This document shows positions 16,036-25,626 of a stretch of DNA of 64,000 bases, piece by piece. The stretch covers positions 558,001 through 622,000 of the forward strand of contig NZ_JAMLJJ010000001.1 in the NCBI RefSeq assembly GCF_023736155.1, written 5' to 3'. A model generated the notes under the pieces. That model was not told where the DNA came from. It ran no database searches and saw nothing but the letters and a program-made list of their open reading frames with translations. Position 1 is the stretch's first letter. Each line of letters opens with the position of its first letter. The stretch comes from Larsenimonas salina. GTDB lineage: Bacteria; Pseudomonadota; Gammaproteobacteria; Pseudomonadales; Halomonadaceae. The translations under genes and the position numbers were made by a program.

Positions 16036-17199
16036 ATGACCAGTCAAAGCGTTTATTCCTCATCTCGACCCACTTCATCCCTTCCCGATACGCGCGCCAG
16101 AAAGGCCATCGAAGACATGCTTGCCGGCAGCGGTGTCCGGCTCAACGGCGATGCCCCATGGGATATTCAGGTTCATGATGCCCGGCTTTTCTGGCGGGTA
16201 CTGCGCCACGGCTCCATCGGTCTCGGCGAGGCCTACATGGACGGCTGGTGGGACTGTAAACGCATTGACGACATGATCCGTCGCGTGCTGGAACATGGCC
16301 TTGGTCATCGTGCGCACACTGTGCCCGAGCGGTTTCTCTACAAGCTTCAGCACACCCTGACCAACCTGCAAAGCAAGACGCGCGCCTTCATCGTCGGCGA
16401 GGCGCATTATGATTTCGGCAACGATCTGTTCGAGCGCATGCTTGATCCGACCATGAGTTATTCATGCGGATACTGGAAAGACGCCATAACCCTCGAGCAG
16501 GCCCAGCGGGCCAAGCTCGATCTTGCGGCACGAAAACTCGAACTCGAGCCGGGCATGAAGGTGCTGGATATTGGCTGCGGCTGGGGCAGTTTCGCCGAGC
16601 ACGCTGCACGTCATTATGGCGTCAAGGTCACCGGCATCACGATCTCGAAAGAGCAGGCGGAACTGGCGCGAAAGCACTGTCGGGATCTCCCGGTCGAGAT
16701 CCTTTTGAAGGATTATCGCGAGCTCGAAGGCAGGTTTGACCGCATTGTGTCGATCGGCATGTTCGAGCACGTCGGCCAGAAAAACTATCAAGACTACTTT
16801 GACGCCGCCACGCACCTTCTAAGCGACCAGGGGCTGTTCGTATTGCACACCATCGGCTCCAACGACTCCCATATCGCCGCAGACCCCTGGATCAACAAGT
16901 ACATTTTACCCAATGGCATCCTGCCCTCCGCCGCACAGCTTGTGACGACCTCGGAAAACCGGCTGGTCATGGAAGACTGGCAGAATTTCGGACCGGATTA
17001 CGACCGCACCCTGATGGCTTGGCATGCTAACCTCGATGCGGCTTGGGAGAGTCTTTCGGACACCTACGATGAAAGAATCCGGCGAATGTTCACGTATTAT
17101 CTCTGCTGCTGCGCTGGCGCCTTTCGAGCACGGGATATCCAACTGTGGCAGGTCGTGTTTTCACGATGTCGCAAGGGCCGTTACGACGCGCCCCGCTAA
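16036..17199 (+). CDS. cfa: Cyclopropane-fatty-acyl-phospholipid synthase
   Basis: 387 residues from ATG 16036 (a GAG lies eight bases before it); a GTG at 16024 would add four residues but has no upstream SD. The SAM-dependent methyltransferase core is clear: VLDIGCGWGSFAEHAARHYG, then GITISKEQAELA and SIGMFEHVGQKNY. The N-terminal lipid-binding part contains GLGEAYMDGWWD, typical of Cfa. The enzyme adds a methylene from SAM to unsaturated acyl chains in membrane phospholipids, a change linked to acid, salt and stationary-phase stress. The following marR gene is convergent, with only 19 bases between. Confidence 0.95.
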   Translation: MTSQSVYSSSRPTSSLPDTRARKAIEDMLAGSGVRLNGDAPWDIQVHDARLFWRVLRHGSIGLGEAYMDGWWDCKRIDDMIRRVLEHGLGHRAHTVPERFLYKLQHTLTNLQSKTRAFIVGEAHYDFGNDLFERMLDPTMSYSCGYWKDAITLEQAQRAKLDLAARKLELEPGMKVLDIGCGWGSFAEHAARHYGVKVTGITISKEQAELARKHCRDLPVEILLKDYRELEGRFDRIVSIGMFEHVGQKNYQDYFDAATHLLSDQGLFVLHTIGSNDSHIAADPWINKYILPNGILPSAAQLVTTSENRLVMEDWQNFGPDYDRTLMAWHANLDAAWESLSDTYDERIRRMFTYYLCCCAGAFRARDIQLWQVVFSRCRKGRYDAPR

Positions 17200-17218
17200 A
17201 CCTGCCTACTGGCCGGCA

Positions 17219-17704
17219 TCAGGCGAGACTATCGGTCGTCGAAGTGTCTCCAGGCTCGTCGATGATCGATACGGCGTTGGCGGCGATGCGAGACACCATT
17301 GACGTCAACTGTTCGATCTCCTGGTCGTTGAACCCGGCCAGCAGGTGGCGATGGACATCTTGTGCCCGGCCCTGTACCGCTGCCATGGCGCTCTTGCCCG
17401 CCTCGGTAAAGCAGATGGTACGGGCTCGCCGGTCATTGTCGCACCGCTCGCGTCGGATCAGCTCCTGCTTTTCCAGACAATCGAGCGTTCGCATCAATGA
17501 AGGCAGCTCGATGCCGATGTGCTGAGCAAGACTTGACTGGGTCGTGCCTTCGCCCAACCGAGACAGATGCAACAAGGCGATCCAGCGCGCCTGAGTCAGC
17601 CCAAGCGGCTCCATCGCCTTATCGACCGCCGAGCGCCACCCTCGATTCATCAAGGCCAGCTGCATTCCCAGACTCATCTGGTCGAATCCTTCCATATCGA
17701 TCAC
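17219..17704 (-). CDS. MarR/SlyA-family transcriptional regulator
   Basis: 161 residues with a winged helix-turn-helix: LTQARWIALLHLSRLGEG, SSLAQHIGIELPSLMRTLD and the wing LIRRERCDNDRRARTICFT. The close SlyA resemblance (an N-terminal region ending in RWRSAVDK-type helix, long C-terminal dimerisation helices) suggests a dimeric regulator of stress, envelope or aromatic-compound response genes. It is divergent from the aminotransferase gene across 203 bases that hold a good inverted repeat, so autoregulation or control of the neighbour is possible. Confidence 0.88.
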   Translation of the reverse strand: MIDMEGFDQMSLGMQLALMNRGWRSAVDKAMEPLGLTQARWIALLHLSRLGEGTTQSSLAQHIGIELPSLMRTLDCLEKQELIRRERCDNDRRARTICFTEAGKSAMAAVQGRAQDVHRHLLAGFNDQEIEQLTSMVSRIAANAVSIIDEPGDTSTTDSLA

Positions 17705-17790
17705 GGCAGAGCGCTCCTATCCAGAATCATTACTAGAGCCCCATGATGCTTTGCACGCTCACTTTATGCCAGTAAATACACCGTCCCGCC

Positions 17791-17814
17791 CGATCGCCGT
17801 GAATTTAGCGATCG
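17791..17814. promoter_or_regulatory. Inverted repeat between marR and the aminotransferase gene
   Basis: CGATCGC (17791-17797) and GCGATCG (17808-17814) are perfect inverted arms with a ten-base, AT-rich spacer. Lying between divergent genes, one of which encodes a MarR dimer, it is a natural operator candidate. Confidence 0.45.
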
Positions 17815-17907
17815 ATAGTGCGAGGGGTAAACCGACACGTTATGATTAATTTTCCGGGGGCAGTGACGCCCTATTTCTGAATACACTGATGAGGCTTTGG
17901 CATTCGC

Positions 17908-19098
17908 ATGTTTGAGCAGATAGAACGCGTTCCGGGCGATGCAATTCTTGGGTTGATCGATGCGTTCAAGAAAGACACCAACCCCAACAAGGTGGATCTC
18001 GGCGTCGGCGTCTATCGTGATGCCAGCGGCAATACGCCGGTGCTCGAATCGGTCAAGATCGCCGAAGAGCGCCTTTTGAGCAGCGAAACCACCAAAAGCT
18101 ACATCGGCTCCCACGGCGACCCAGCCTACGGCAGCGCCGTACTCTCGCTGGTGCTTGGCGAGGCCTCGCCGGTGCTTGAGACCAACCGCGCAAGCCTCAC
18201 TCAGTCACCGGGCGGCACCGGTGCCCTGCGCCTTGCGGCGGATTTCATCAAGGCCAACCTCCCGGGCAAGGCCATCTGGCTAAGTTCCCCGACCTGGCCA
18301 AACCACCTCGGCATTTTCGACGCCGCTGGCGTCGAGCGTAAGAGCTATCCCTACGTCAGTGCCGACAACGCGCTTGATTTCGACGGCATGGTCGAGACGT
18401 TCGAAACCATTCCGGAAGGTGATGTCGTTTTGCTGCACGCCTGCTGTCATAACCCCTCCGGGTTCGATCTGAGCAAGGCCCAGTGGCAGCAGGTGCTCGA
18501 GATCATTACCCGGCGCAAGCTCCTTCCGCTGATCGATTTCGCTTACCAGGGCTTTGGCGATGGCCTCGATGACGACGCCTACGGCGTGCGCCTTCTGGCT
18601 GAATCGCTTGATGAAGTGATCATCACAAGCTCATGCTCGAAGAATTTCGGCATCTACCGTGAACGTACCGGCGCACTGATTCTGATCGCAAAGGATCAGG
18701 AGCAGATGGAAAACGTACGCTCTCAGGCGGCCATCACCGCACGCGAGAACTACTCGAACCCACCGGCACACGGCGGCGCAATCGTAAGCACCATCCTGAA
18801 CGACAACGCCCTTCGCATTCAGTGGCTGGGGGAAGTCGACGAAATGCGCCAGCGCATCAACAGCCTGCGTCGCAACTTCGTCAAGGCAATGGCGCCCTAC
18901 GGACTCGAGGAACGCTTTCGGTTCATCGAGCAGCAGCGCGGCATGTTCTCCTTCACCGGCCTAACGCCTGAACAGGTCGACCGGCTGCGAGACGAGTTCA
19001 GCATCTACATGGTGCGCTCAGGACGCGCAAACGTTGCAGGCTTGAGCCATGATGTACTTGATTACGTAGCAAAGGCAATCGCCACCGTCGTAAAATAA
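17908..19098 (+). CDS. tyrB: Aromatic/aspartate aminotransferase (class I, AspC/TyrB type)
   Basis: 396 residues, the usual length. It starts MFEQIERVPGDAILGL, as AspC/TyrB do. The substrate/PLP features are present: HACCHNPSGFDL near 172, IDFAYQGFGDGL near 208 and the PLP-lysine motif SSCSKNFGIYRERTG near 245. It exchanges the amino group between aspartate, phenylalanine or tyrosine and 2-oxoglutarate in the cytosol. Whether aspartate or aromatic substrates dominate cannot be judged. The nearest purine-rich SD is weak (GAGG 13 bases before the ATG). A strong terminator follows. Confidence 0.92.
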   Translation: MFEQIERVPGDAILGLIDAFKKDTNPNKVDLGVGVYRDASGNTPVLESVKIAEERLLSSETTKSYIGSHGDPAYGSAVLSLVLGEASPVLETNRASLTQSPGGTGALRLAADFIKANLPGKAIWLSSPTWPNHLGIFDAAGVERKSYPYVSADNALDFDGMVETFETIPEGDVVLLHACCHNPSGFDLSKAQWQQVLEIITRRKLLPLIDFAYQGFGDGLDDDAYGVRLLAESLDEVIITSSCSKNFGIYRERTGALILIAKDQEQMENVRSQAAITARENYSNPPAHGGAIVSTILNDNALRIQWLGEVDEMRQRINSLRRNFVKAMAPYGLEERFRFIEQQRGMFSFTGLTPEQVDRLRDEFSIYMVRSGRANVAGLSHDVLDYVAKAIATVVK

Positions 19099-19109
19099 GT
19101 CACGCGCTC

Positions 19110-19144
19110 AAAACCGCGCCGCACATCGTGTGCGGCGCGGTTTT
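19110..19144. terminator. Bidirectional terminator between aminotransferase and MATE genes
   Basis: A 16-base-pair perfect stem (19110-19125 with 19129-19144), loop TCG, flanked by AAAA and TTTT. The MATE stop codon region touches its right edge, so it serves both convergent genes. Confidence 0.9.
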
Positions 19145-20490
19145 CATACGGCTTCTGCGCGTTGAACGCGCTGCTCGAGCCCACGGTAGAACACCCACCC
19201 CGCCATTATCCCTGCCAGCACGTTACCAAGCGCTGCGCCAATCGCGATGCCCAGCGTGCCATAAAGCCAGGCCCCAAGGGCGACACACGGCAGATAACAG
19301 ACAAACAGGCGCGCAAAAGCAATCATCATTGCACGCCTGGGCCATCCAAGCGCGTTGCTTGCCGAGACCACGATCATGCAAATACCAAGTAATGCGTAGC
19401 TTGGCAGCATGAACACCATCAGGACGTTCAGCGCCTCACTGACCGCCTCGTCACTGGCCATCCAGTGTGAGAGCCATGGCGACATCACCGCGAGCACCGC
19501 GCCGAGTACAAGTTGCCACGCGACAATCACCTTGAAGCTCAAAATCATCAACGCGCGAATCTCGCTCCAGCGGCCAGCCCCATAGCAGCGACCGAGCCAG
19601 GGCGGCAGCGACATGGTGAGTGCAAGCACCACAAGAATCGAAAAGCTTTCGAGCCGATTGGCAAGCCCCCAGGCCGCGACCACGGCGTTGCCCTCGGTGG
19701 CAACGATCGAGGTGGCCACAAGCGCCGCAAGCGGGGGCATCAACTGACTGATCATCGCGGGCCCGGCAATGCCGGTAAACTCGCGCCAGGAGTGGGCCAG
19801 TTCGTCCAGCAGTCCTTCCCACTTGAGCCAGGCGTGCTTGAAAAGGCGCATGAACACGAACAGCGCACCGACTCCAAAGGCGATCAACGTCGCCCAGGCG
19901 GCCCCCACCAGACCAAGCTTTGGTATCGGGCCCCAGCCAAAGATCAGGATCGGGTCGACCACCAGGTTGATCAGACTGGTAACCACCATCATCAGCCCCG
20001 GAAACCGGGTGCGCCCATGCGCCCGAAACAGGCTGTAGCCCAGATAGAGCATGGCCCCGACCCAGCTGGTCACAAGCCACGGCCCCCAATACGCCTTGAT
20101 CTCACCCAAAAGTGACGCTTGCGCGCCCATCAGCGAAAAGATGATATCGCTTGTAAGCCAGAGCAGCATCAACACCAGCGCCAGTAAAACGCCTCCCCCG
20201 ACGATCACGACGCCGCCCAAGCGGCAAGCGCGCGGCTCGTCACCACGTCCAAGGGCACGAGAAATCAAGGCCGCCGCCGCAATACCGATGCCCACCTGAA
20301 GGCCAATGACGATGAACGAGACGGGGAAGGTAAAAGATTGAGCGGCAAGGGGCTGGGTGCCGAGCCGGGCAACAAACAGACTGTCGACCAGATTAAACCC
20401 CAGAAGCGACATCACGCCGATGGCCATTGGCCAGGTCTGGGCCCAGAGGGTTTTGCCCATGGAGGGGTTGGTTGTTGATGCGCTAGACAA
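19144..20490 (-). CDS. MATE-family multidrug efflux transporter
   Basis: 448 residues with twelve membrane segments in two repeated halves, the NorM/DinF-like MATE pattern (PMAIGVMSLLGFNLVDSLFV at the start; SNALGWPRRAMMIAFARL later). It is expected to expel cationic or other drugs in exchange for Na+ or H+. The start is a TTG at 20490, preceded by AGGAG at about seven bases; the first in-frame ATG, ten codons later, has no SD. Ends at the shared terminator with the aminotransferase gene. Confidence 0.9.
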   Translation of the reverse strand: MSSASTTNPSMGKTLWAQTWPMAIGVMSLLGFNLVDSLFVARLGTQPLAAQSFTFPVSFIVIGLQVGIGIAAAALISRALGRGDEPRACRLGGVVIVGGGVLLALVLMLLWLTSDIIFSLMGAQASLLGEIKAYWGPWLVTSWVGAMLYLGYSLFRAHGRTRFPGLMMVVTSLINLVVDPILIFGWGPIPKLGLVGAAWATLIAFGVGALFVFMRLFKHAWLKWEGLLDELAHSWREFTGIAGPAMISQLMPPLAALVATSIVATEGNAVVAAWGLANRLESFSILVVLALTMSLPPWLGRCYGAGRWSEIRALMILSFKVIVAWQLVLGAVLAVMSPWLSHWMASDEAVSEALNVLMVFMLPSYALLGICMIVVSASNALGWPRRAMMIAFARLFVCYLPCVALGAWLYGTLGIAIGAALGNVLAGIMAGWVFYRGLEQRVQRAEAV

Positions 20491-20512
20491 AATCGACTCC
20501 TGAATTCACCAA

Positions 20513-20542
20513 AAATGCCGCTATCGACTCATAGCGGCATTT
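20513..20542 (-). terminator. Terminator after the secreted-protein gene
   Basis: A 12-base-pair perfect stem (20513-20524 with 20531-20542), six-base loop; on the minus strand the stem ends in a T-run. It separates this gene from the MATE gene downstream. Confidence 0.85.
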
Positions 20543-20593
20543 CATCAGACCCGTAATGGTAGCGCGTTAATTATTACGACATAACCGTTCGAC

Positions 20594-21049
20594 TTAAAGA
20601 TAATCGACCTGGAGCTGATAGTTGGCATCGGTTGCGTTGTCGTTATCGAAGCTGAGCCCGTGCACCTTGATCAGGTAATCCCCGGCATCAAGTGACTGAG
20701 TCAACGCAAAGTTACCCTGGCCATTTGGAGTGGCTGTTGCGACCAGATGGTGCTGTTGATCGTAGACCTTGGCGGAGATGCGGTAGCTTGACTGTGTATC
20801 GCCGGCGTAGGGCACGCTTTTGATCGCGATGGCCTGCGGATGACTGACGTGCAGAAGAAACCGGTCAGGGTGGCCCTGGGAGATCAGATGCGTATCACTC
20901 CATCCGGCATCAAGTACCTCAACCTTATCGCGCTGATGAAGTGTGCTCGACTGTGTTTGTTGCTTATCGATCACGGTGGAGGCCATCGCCTGGCCCGCTG
21001 TGGCCGCGAGGAAAAGGCTTGAAACGATCAATGCATGTACGGTTTTCAT
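20594..21049 (-). CDS. Secreted protein of unknown function, pre-peptidase-like beta domain
   Basis: 151 residues from ATG 21049, supported by AGGGGA about seven bases upstream and by a signal peptide (MKTVHALIVSSLFLAATAGQ, cleavage near AMA-ST). The mature part resembles a small beta-sandwich such as the PPC (bacterial pre-peptidase C-terminal) domain: DRFLLHVSHPQAIAI, YRISAKVYDQQHHLVATA and LDAGDYLIKVHG. Such domains are usually carried by exported proteases, but none is fused here. It is divergent from a LysR regulator gene. Confidence 0.7.
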   Translation of the reverse strand: MKTVHALIVSSLFLAATAGQAMASTVIDKQQTQSSTLHQRDKVEVLDAGWSDTHLISQGHPDRFLLHVSHPQAIAIKSVPYAGDTQSSYRISAKVYDQQHHLVATATPNGQGNFALTQSLDAGDYLIKVHGLSFDNDNATDANYQLQVDYL

Positions 21050-21211
21050 ATAGTATTCCCCTAATAATTCGAATGACACGAAGCGACGCGGGCCGTTGTT
21101 GGCCACATGACCCGTGCTGTACGAATTATGTTAGGGCACTAACAATTTTCAAACCACAGACCCGCCGGCACTATTGATGTGCCTTCAGGGCAACAATCAG
21201 GCGTGCTTACC

Positions 21212-22147
21212 ATGGATCGCAGCACACGATTACTGCTGTTTCTGGATGTGGTCGATGCCGGCAGCTTTACCGCTGCGGCCGAACGACGCCACGTCAATCG
21301 CTCGGTCATCTCCAAGCAGATTCGCGCGCTCGAACGAGAGCTCGAGGTGCAGCTTTTCAACCGCTCGACACGAAGCGTCGCGTTGACCGGCATCGGGCGC
21401 GAGATCTATCAGAGCGCGCTCAAGCTTCGAGAAGCGCTTGATGAAACCGGTGATGTAGTCAGAGCCCATCAGGAAGAACCCAGAGGCACCCTTCGCATTA
21501 CATGCCCGGTACATTTCGGGCGACTCCATGTCACTCGGGGTCTGCGCCTATATCTAAAACGCTACCCGGACATGCACGTAGACCTTCAACTCGATGACAC
21601 GCCGGTCAACCTGATTGGCGGCAGATTCGATATTGGCATTCGCATTGCTCAGCTCGATGACTCGAACCTGGTTGCCCGCCCCCTGGCGCGCCATAGGCGC
21701 ATTCTCTGCGCAAGCCCTGCCTTTATCGCCCGTCATGGCGCACCGGCTACGCTTGATGAATTGATTGCCCTGCCTGCAGCGATCTATTCACGCGACGGTT
21801 TTGAGCTCGACCGGCTTCATTACATCGACCAAACCGATGGACTGGAACGTCGGGTACGTCTTCGTCCCAGAATCAAGGCCAATGATCCCGAAGTCTTGAA
21901 GCAGGCGGTGCTTGCAGGCGTAGGCTACTCGATGGCCTCGCTGTTTCACGTCAGTGAAGAGTTGGCGGACGGCCGACTGGTGGTGCTCCTGCCGTCGCTC
22001 GCGCTCGCTGATGCGCCCGCCATTCAGATGGTCTATCCACACAGGCGCTATCTGCCGCAGAAAACGCGGCGTTTCATTGAATGCATGCAGGAAACGGTCG
22101 GTGATCCGCCGTTTTGGGAAACCTGGAGGACAGGCGCGCCTGAATAA
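21212..22147 (+). CDS. LysR-family transcriptional regulator (CrgA-like group)
   Basis: 311 residues from ATG 21212, where the domain begins as in homologues (MDRSTRLLLFLDVVDAGSFT); an in-frame GTG at 21179 would add eleven residues with no better SD. The helix-turn-helix is AAERRHVNRSVISKQIRALE, and the effector domain has FDIGIRIAQLDDSNLVARPL, typical of the CrgA/AaeR-like group. Target is unknown; the divergent secreted-protein gene is the obvious candidate. It converges on metZ. Confidence 0.88.
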   Translation: MDRSTRLLLFLDVVDAGSFTAAAERRHVNRSVISKQIRALERELEVQLFNRSTRSVALTGIGREIYQSALKLREALDETGDVVRAHQEEPRGTLRITCPVHFGRLHVTRGLRLYLKRYPDMHVDLQLDDTPVNLIGGRFDIGIRIAQLDDSNLVARPLARHRRILCASPAFIARHGAPATLDELIALPAAIYSRDGFELDRLHYIDQTDGLERRVRLRPRIKANDPEVLKQAVLAGVGYSMASLFHVSEELADGRLVVLLPSLALADAPAIQMVYPHRRYLPQKTRRFIECMQETVGDPPFWETWRTGAPE

Positions 22148-22187
22148 GCGCGCCTGAGTCCGACATAAAGTCAAACTAAAGCCAGGG

Positions 22188-23372
22188 TTAGAGCCGGTCG
22201 AGCCCACATGCGAGGTCAGCCTGAATGTCTTCAAGCGCCTCGATACCGACCGAAATTCGGATAAGGCCCGGCGTAATGCCCGCACTGGCAAGCTCGTCCT
22301 GAGACAGCCGCCCGTGCGTGGTGGTGGCAGGATGAGTGATCGTGGTCTTGGTGTCACCCAGATTGCCAGTGATCGACAGCATCTTTGTGGCATCGATGAC
22401 CGCCCACGCCCCTTCCTGACCGTTTTTGACCTCAACGCCAAGCACCGCTCCGAACCCGGACTGCTGCTGCGCTGCAAGGTCGTGCTGCGGATGGTGTGAA
22501 AGCCCTGAATAATGCACGCGCTCCACCGCCGGATGCGCCTCGAGCCAGGTTGCAAGCCCCATCGCGTTTTCACAGTGCGCCTTCATGCGAAGCGAGAGCG
22601 TTTCGAGCCCCTTCAGGAAGATCCAGGCGTTGAACGGGCTCATGCACGGGCCGCAGGTGCGGTTCACGCGATAGATTTCTTCAAGAGTTGCATGATCACC
22701 GACCACCGCGCCCCCCACAGCCCGACCCTGGCCATCCAGGAACTTGGTTGCCGAGTGCACGACGAGATCCGCGCCAAGCGCCAGCGGCTTTTGAAGTGCC
22801 GGCGTGCAAAAGCAGTTATCGATCACAAGCTTGATGTCATGCTCATGTGCGATGTCGGCAAGCGCCGGGATGTCTACCAGTTCCTGCAGCGGGTTCGACG
22901 GCGTTTCGGCAAAGAACAGCTTGGTGCGCGGCGACACGGCCGCCCTCCAGGCCTCAAGGTCTGAAAGCGGCACATAGTGGGTGGTGATACCGAACTTCGC
23001 CAGAAAGTTGTTGAACTGACGAATCGAGGTGCCAAACAGCGACCGGGAGGCAACGATTTCATCGCCAGCTTCCAAAAGCCCCAGTGACAACGACAGGATC
23101 GCCGCCATGCCGGAACTGGTGGCAACCGCACGGTCTCCGCCTTCAAGAGCCGCCAGGCGCCGTTCGAAGGTCTGAACGGTCGGGTTTGAAAACCGGGAAT
23201 AGACATTGCCCGGTTCCTCTCCCGAGAACTTGCGCGCGGCTTCAGCGGCGCTTTCGTAGACGAAGCTCGAGGTCGTGAAAATCGCCTCGCTGTGCTCCTG
23301 TTCCTGCGTACGCTCATGGCCGCCGCGCACCGCCATGGTCTCGAGCCGCCACTGATGCGTTTCGTCATTCAT
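22188..23372 (-). CDS. metZ: O-succinylhomoserine sulfhydrylase
   Basis: 394 residues, Cys/Met-metabolism PLP family. The PLP-lysine motif is [18 protein letters not shown] near 204-221; [20 protein letters not shown] near 56 is family-typical. MetZ makes homocysteine directly from O-succinylhomoserine and sulfide, a route used by Pseudomonas and relatives. SD GGGAGG lies about eight bases before the ATG. It is the last gene of the conserved block, separated from purF by 141 bases containing a terminator, so it may have its own promoter. Confidence 0.93.
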   Translation of the reverse strand: MNDETHQWRLETMAVRGGHERTQEQEHSEAIFTTSSFVYESAAEAARKFSGEEPGNVYSRFSNPTVQTFERRLAALEGGDRAVATSSGMAAILSLSLGLLEAGDEIVASRSLFGTSIRQFNNFLAKFGITTHYVPLSDLEAWRAAVSPRTKLFFAETPSNPLQELVDIPALADIAHEHDIKLVIDNCFCTPALQKPLALGADLVVHSATKFLDGQGRAVGGAVVGDHATLEEIYRVNRTCGPCMSPFNAWIFLKGLETLSLRMKAHCENAMGLATWLEAHPAVERVHYSGLSHHPQHDLAAQQQSGFGAVLGVEVKNGQEGAWAVIDATKMLSITGNLGDTKTTITHPATTTHGRLSQDELASAGITPGLIRISVGIEALEDIQADLACGLDRL

Positions 23373-23479
23373 AGATGCTGCCTCCCCGAATCAGGCACGT
23401 CGGTTACGCGCACTTCTTGGCAAGTACGCTTTATAAAAGATAGTGATGCGAAGGCCCCGTAAAACAGCCCTTGATAAAC

Positions 23480-23505
23480 AAAGGCCGGCGCAGAAGGCGC
23501 CGGCC
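23480..23505 (-). terminator. Terminator after purF
   Basis: GGCCGGCGC/GCGCCGGCC (23483-23491 with 23497-23505), five-base loop, followed on the minus strand by TTTGTTT. The T-tract is interrupted, so efficiency may be partial. Confidence 0.7.
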
Positions 23506-23513
23506 GGAATCGA

Positions 23514-25034
23514 TCACTCGATCTCTTCAATGTCGTTATGAAGCTCGACCACCGCCGAGCTTCCGGCACCGGCCTGCTTGGCGGCGTCGTTGCGGCTGGC
23601 CTCGAGCCGGGCCAGATAGTCCCCATCGATATCGCCGGTCACGTAGTTGCCGTCGAACACCGAGCAGTCGAAGGCCTCGAGCTCGGGATTGATCTCGCGG
23701 CAGGCGTCTTTCAGATCCTCGAGGTCCTGATAGATCAGGCGGTCGGCGCCAATCAATTCACAGACGTCCTGATCGCTTCGGCCATGGCCGATAAGCTCCA
23801 TCGCCACCGGCATGTCGATGCCATAGACGTTGGGATAGCGCACCGCAGGCGCGGCGGAAGCAAAGTAGACGTTCTTCGCCCCGGCTTCCCGCGCCATCTG
23901 AATGATTTCCTCACACGTCGTGCCGCGCACGATGGAATCATCGACCAAAAGCACGTTCTTGCCGTCGAACTCGATGTCCATCGCATTGAGTTTCTGGCGA
24001 ACGGATTTCTTGCGCTGGGTCTGTCCGGGCATGATGAAGGTGCGGCCGATATAGCGGTTCTTAGTGAAGCCTTCGCGGTACTTGACCCCCAAGTACTGCG
24101 CAAGCTCGAGCGCCGCGGTCCGGCTGGTGTCCGGAATCGGGATAACAACATCAATGCCATGCTCGCCCCACTCACGCTCGATCTTGCGGCCGAGCTTTTC
24201 GCCCATGCGCATGCGCGTCCAGTACACGTTGGCACCGTCCATGATGGAATCCGGCCGGGCAAGATAGACGTATTCGAAAATACACGGGCGAAGACGGGCG
24301 TGGTCGGAACAGACCTGACTGTGGAAGTTGCGGTCATTATCGATAAATACCGCCTCGCCCGGCGCCAGATCACGAATCAGCTCGAAGCCAGCCACATCAA
24401 GCGCCACCGACTCGGAGGCGATCATGTATTCATCCGGGCCGTTGTTGCAGCTGCGGCGACCGACCACGACCGGGCGAATGCCATTGACGTCACGAAACGC
24501 GACAAGCCCCAGGTCATTGATGATGGCGGTGGCGGCGTAACCGCCCCGGCACCGACGGTGGACCCGACGCACGGCGTCGAAAATGTCCGCTGCCTGTAGC
24601 CGATGCCCCTGCTTTCCGAGCTCGTGGGCGAAAACGTTCAACAGCACTTCGGAATCGGAACGGGTGTTGATGTGGCGAAGGTCGGTCGTGAACAACTCCT
24701 TGACCAATTGGTCGGAGTTGGTGAGGTTGCCGTTATGGACAAGCGCAATCCCGTAGGGGGAATTGACGTAGAACGGCTGGGACTCCGCCTCGGACGACGA
24801 CCCTGCGGTTGGGTAGCGCACATGGCCGATGCCGAGATTGCCCTGCAATCGCTTCATGTGGCGGGTATGGAACACATCGCGAACCAGGCCGTTGCTCTTT
24901 CTCAAGAAGAAACGGCCCTCATGCCAGGTCATCATCCCGGCGGCATCCTGGCCGCGATGCTGCTGCACCGTCAGCGCATCATAGAGCGCTTGATTGACCA
25001 TGGAGTTGGCCATAAGGCCGACGATACCGCACAT
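23514..25034 (-). CDS. purF: Amidophosphoribosyltransferase
   Basis: 506 residues. It begins MCGIVG, giving the N-terminal catalytic cysteine of the glutaminase domain after Met removal. The PRPP-binding loop [18 protein letters not shown] lies near 362-379. The enzyme makes 5-phosphoribosylamine from PRPP and glutamine, the first step of purine synthesis. SD GAGGATATTCTG precedes the ATG. It follows cvpA by 61 bases, the same order as in E. coli and Pseudomonas. Confidence 0.97.
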   Translation of the reverse strand: MCGIVGLMANSMVNQALYDALTVQQHRGQDAAGMMTWHEGRFFLRKSNGLVRDVFHTRHMKRLQGNLGIGHVRYPTAGSSSEAESQPFYVNSPYGIALVHNGNLTNSDQLVKELFTTDLRHINTRSDSEVLLNVFAHELGKQGHRLQAADIFDAVRRVHRRCRGGYAATAIINDLGLVAFRDVNGIRPVVVGRRSCNNGPDEYMIASESVALDVAGFELIRDLAPGEAVFIDNDRNFHSQVCSDHARLRPCIFEYVYLARPDSIMDGANVYWTRMRMGEKLGRKIEREWGEHGIDVVIPIPDTSRTAALELAQYLGVKYREGFTKNRYIGRTFIMPGQTQRKKSVRQKLNAMDIEFDGKNVLLVDDSIVRGTTCEEIIQMAREAGAKNVYFASAAPAVRYPNVYGIDMPVAMELIGHGRSDQDVCELIGADRLIYQDLEDLKDACREINPELEAFDCSVFDGNYVTGDIDGDYLARLEASRNDAAKQAGAGSSAVVELHNDIEEIE

Positions 25035-25095
25035 CAGAATATCCTCACTATAAAGTCATCGGCCACGCCGAAGTGGCGTGCAGAAACACAAAAAA

Positions 25096-25626
25096 TCACG
25101 CCCCTGCGTCGAGAGGCGCCTGCTTGTCGAGCTCATCGGCGCGGCGGTCGGCCGCCCAGTCTTCCCAGTGCTGCATGACCGTATCGCGCGCCTTGGCAAC
25201 GCTTGGGCGAAGCTGGGAATCCTGCCAGGCCGGCGCATGACGCCAGGGCGTCAATCCGACAACAGAAGCCACCAGAATGACGATGGCGCCGCCCTTTAAA
25301 AATCCGACACAGCCCCCAAGCAACCGATTGAATCGGCCCATGCCAACCCACTCGACCACCGAGTCAAGCACGCGAATGATCATGCCGGAGGCAACGATCA
25401 CCACAAACACCACCAGCACGAAGCCGACGGCAAGCCGCACCTCCGGGCTTGCGATGTAGCTCTGAAAGACCTCGCCGGCAGGGCCTGCAAAGAAGCGCGC
25501 CGCAAACAGCGCACCGCCCCAGGCAAGAAACCCAAGACCTTCACGAATGAACCCACGGGCTAGCCCGTTCAATACCGACAGAACGAGCACACCGGCGAAG
25601 GCCCAATCAACCCACGTCCACGTCAT
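25096..25626 (-). CDS. cvpA: CvpA family membrane protein
   Basis: 176 residues with four predicted membrane segments and the family start MTWTWVDWAFAGVLVLSVLN, then LARGFIREGLGFLAWGGALF. The C-terminal part is soluble and charged. CvpA is required for colicin V production in E. coli and is linked to envelope-stress tolerance; mechanism is not established. Its ATG overlaps the dedD stop by four bases (ATGA), indicating coupled translation, and purF follows. Confidence 0.92.
   Translation of the reverse strand: MTWTWVDWAFAGVLVLSVLNGLARGFIREGLGFLAWGGALFAARFFAGPAGEVFQSYIASPEVRLAVGFVLVVFVVIVASGMIIRVLDSVVEWVGMGRFNRLLGGCVGFLKGGAIVILVASVVGLTPWRHAPAWQDSQLRPSVAKARDTVMQHWEDWAADRRADELDKQAPLDAGA

Noticed and set aside
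17705-17907. TyrR box upstream of the aminotransferase gene
   Set aside because: No TGTAAA-N6-TTTACA match good enough to claim; only loose fragments.
23538-24599. 353-residue plus-strand frame antisense to purF
   Set aside because: Mirror frame of a certain gene; no domain, no SD, no independent support.
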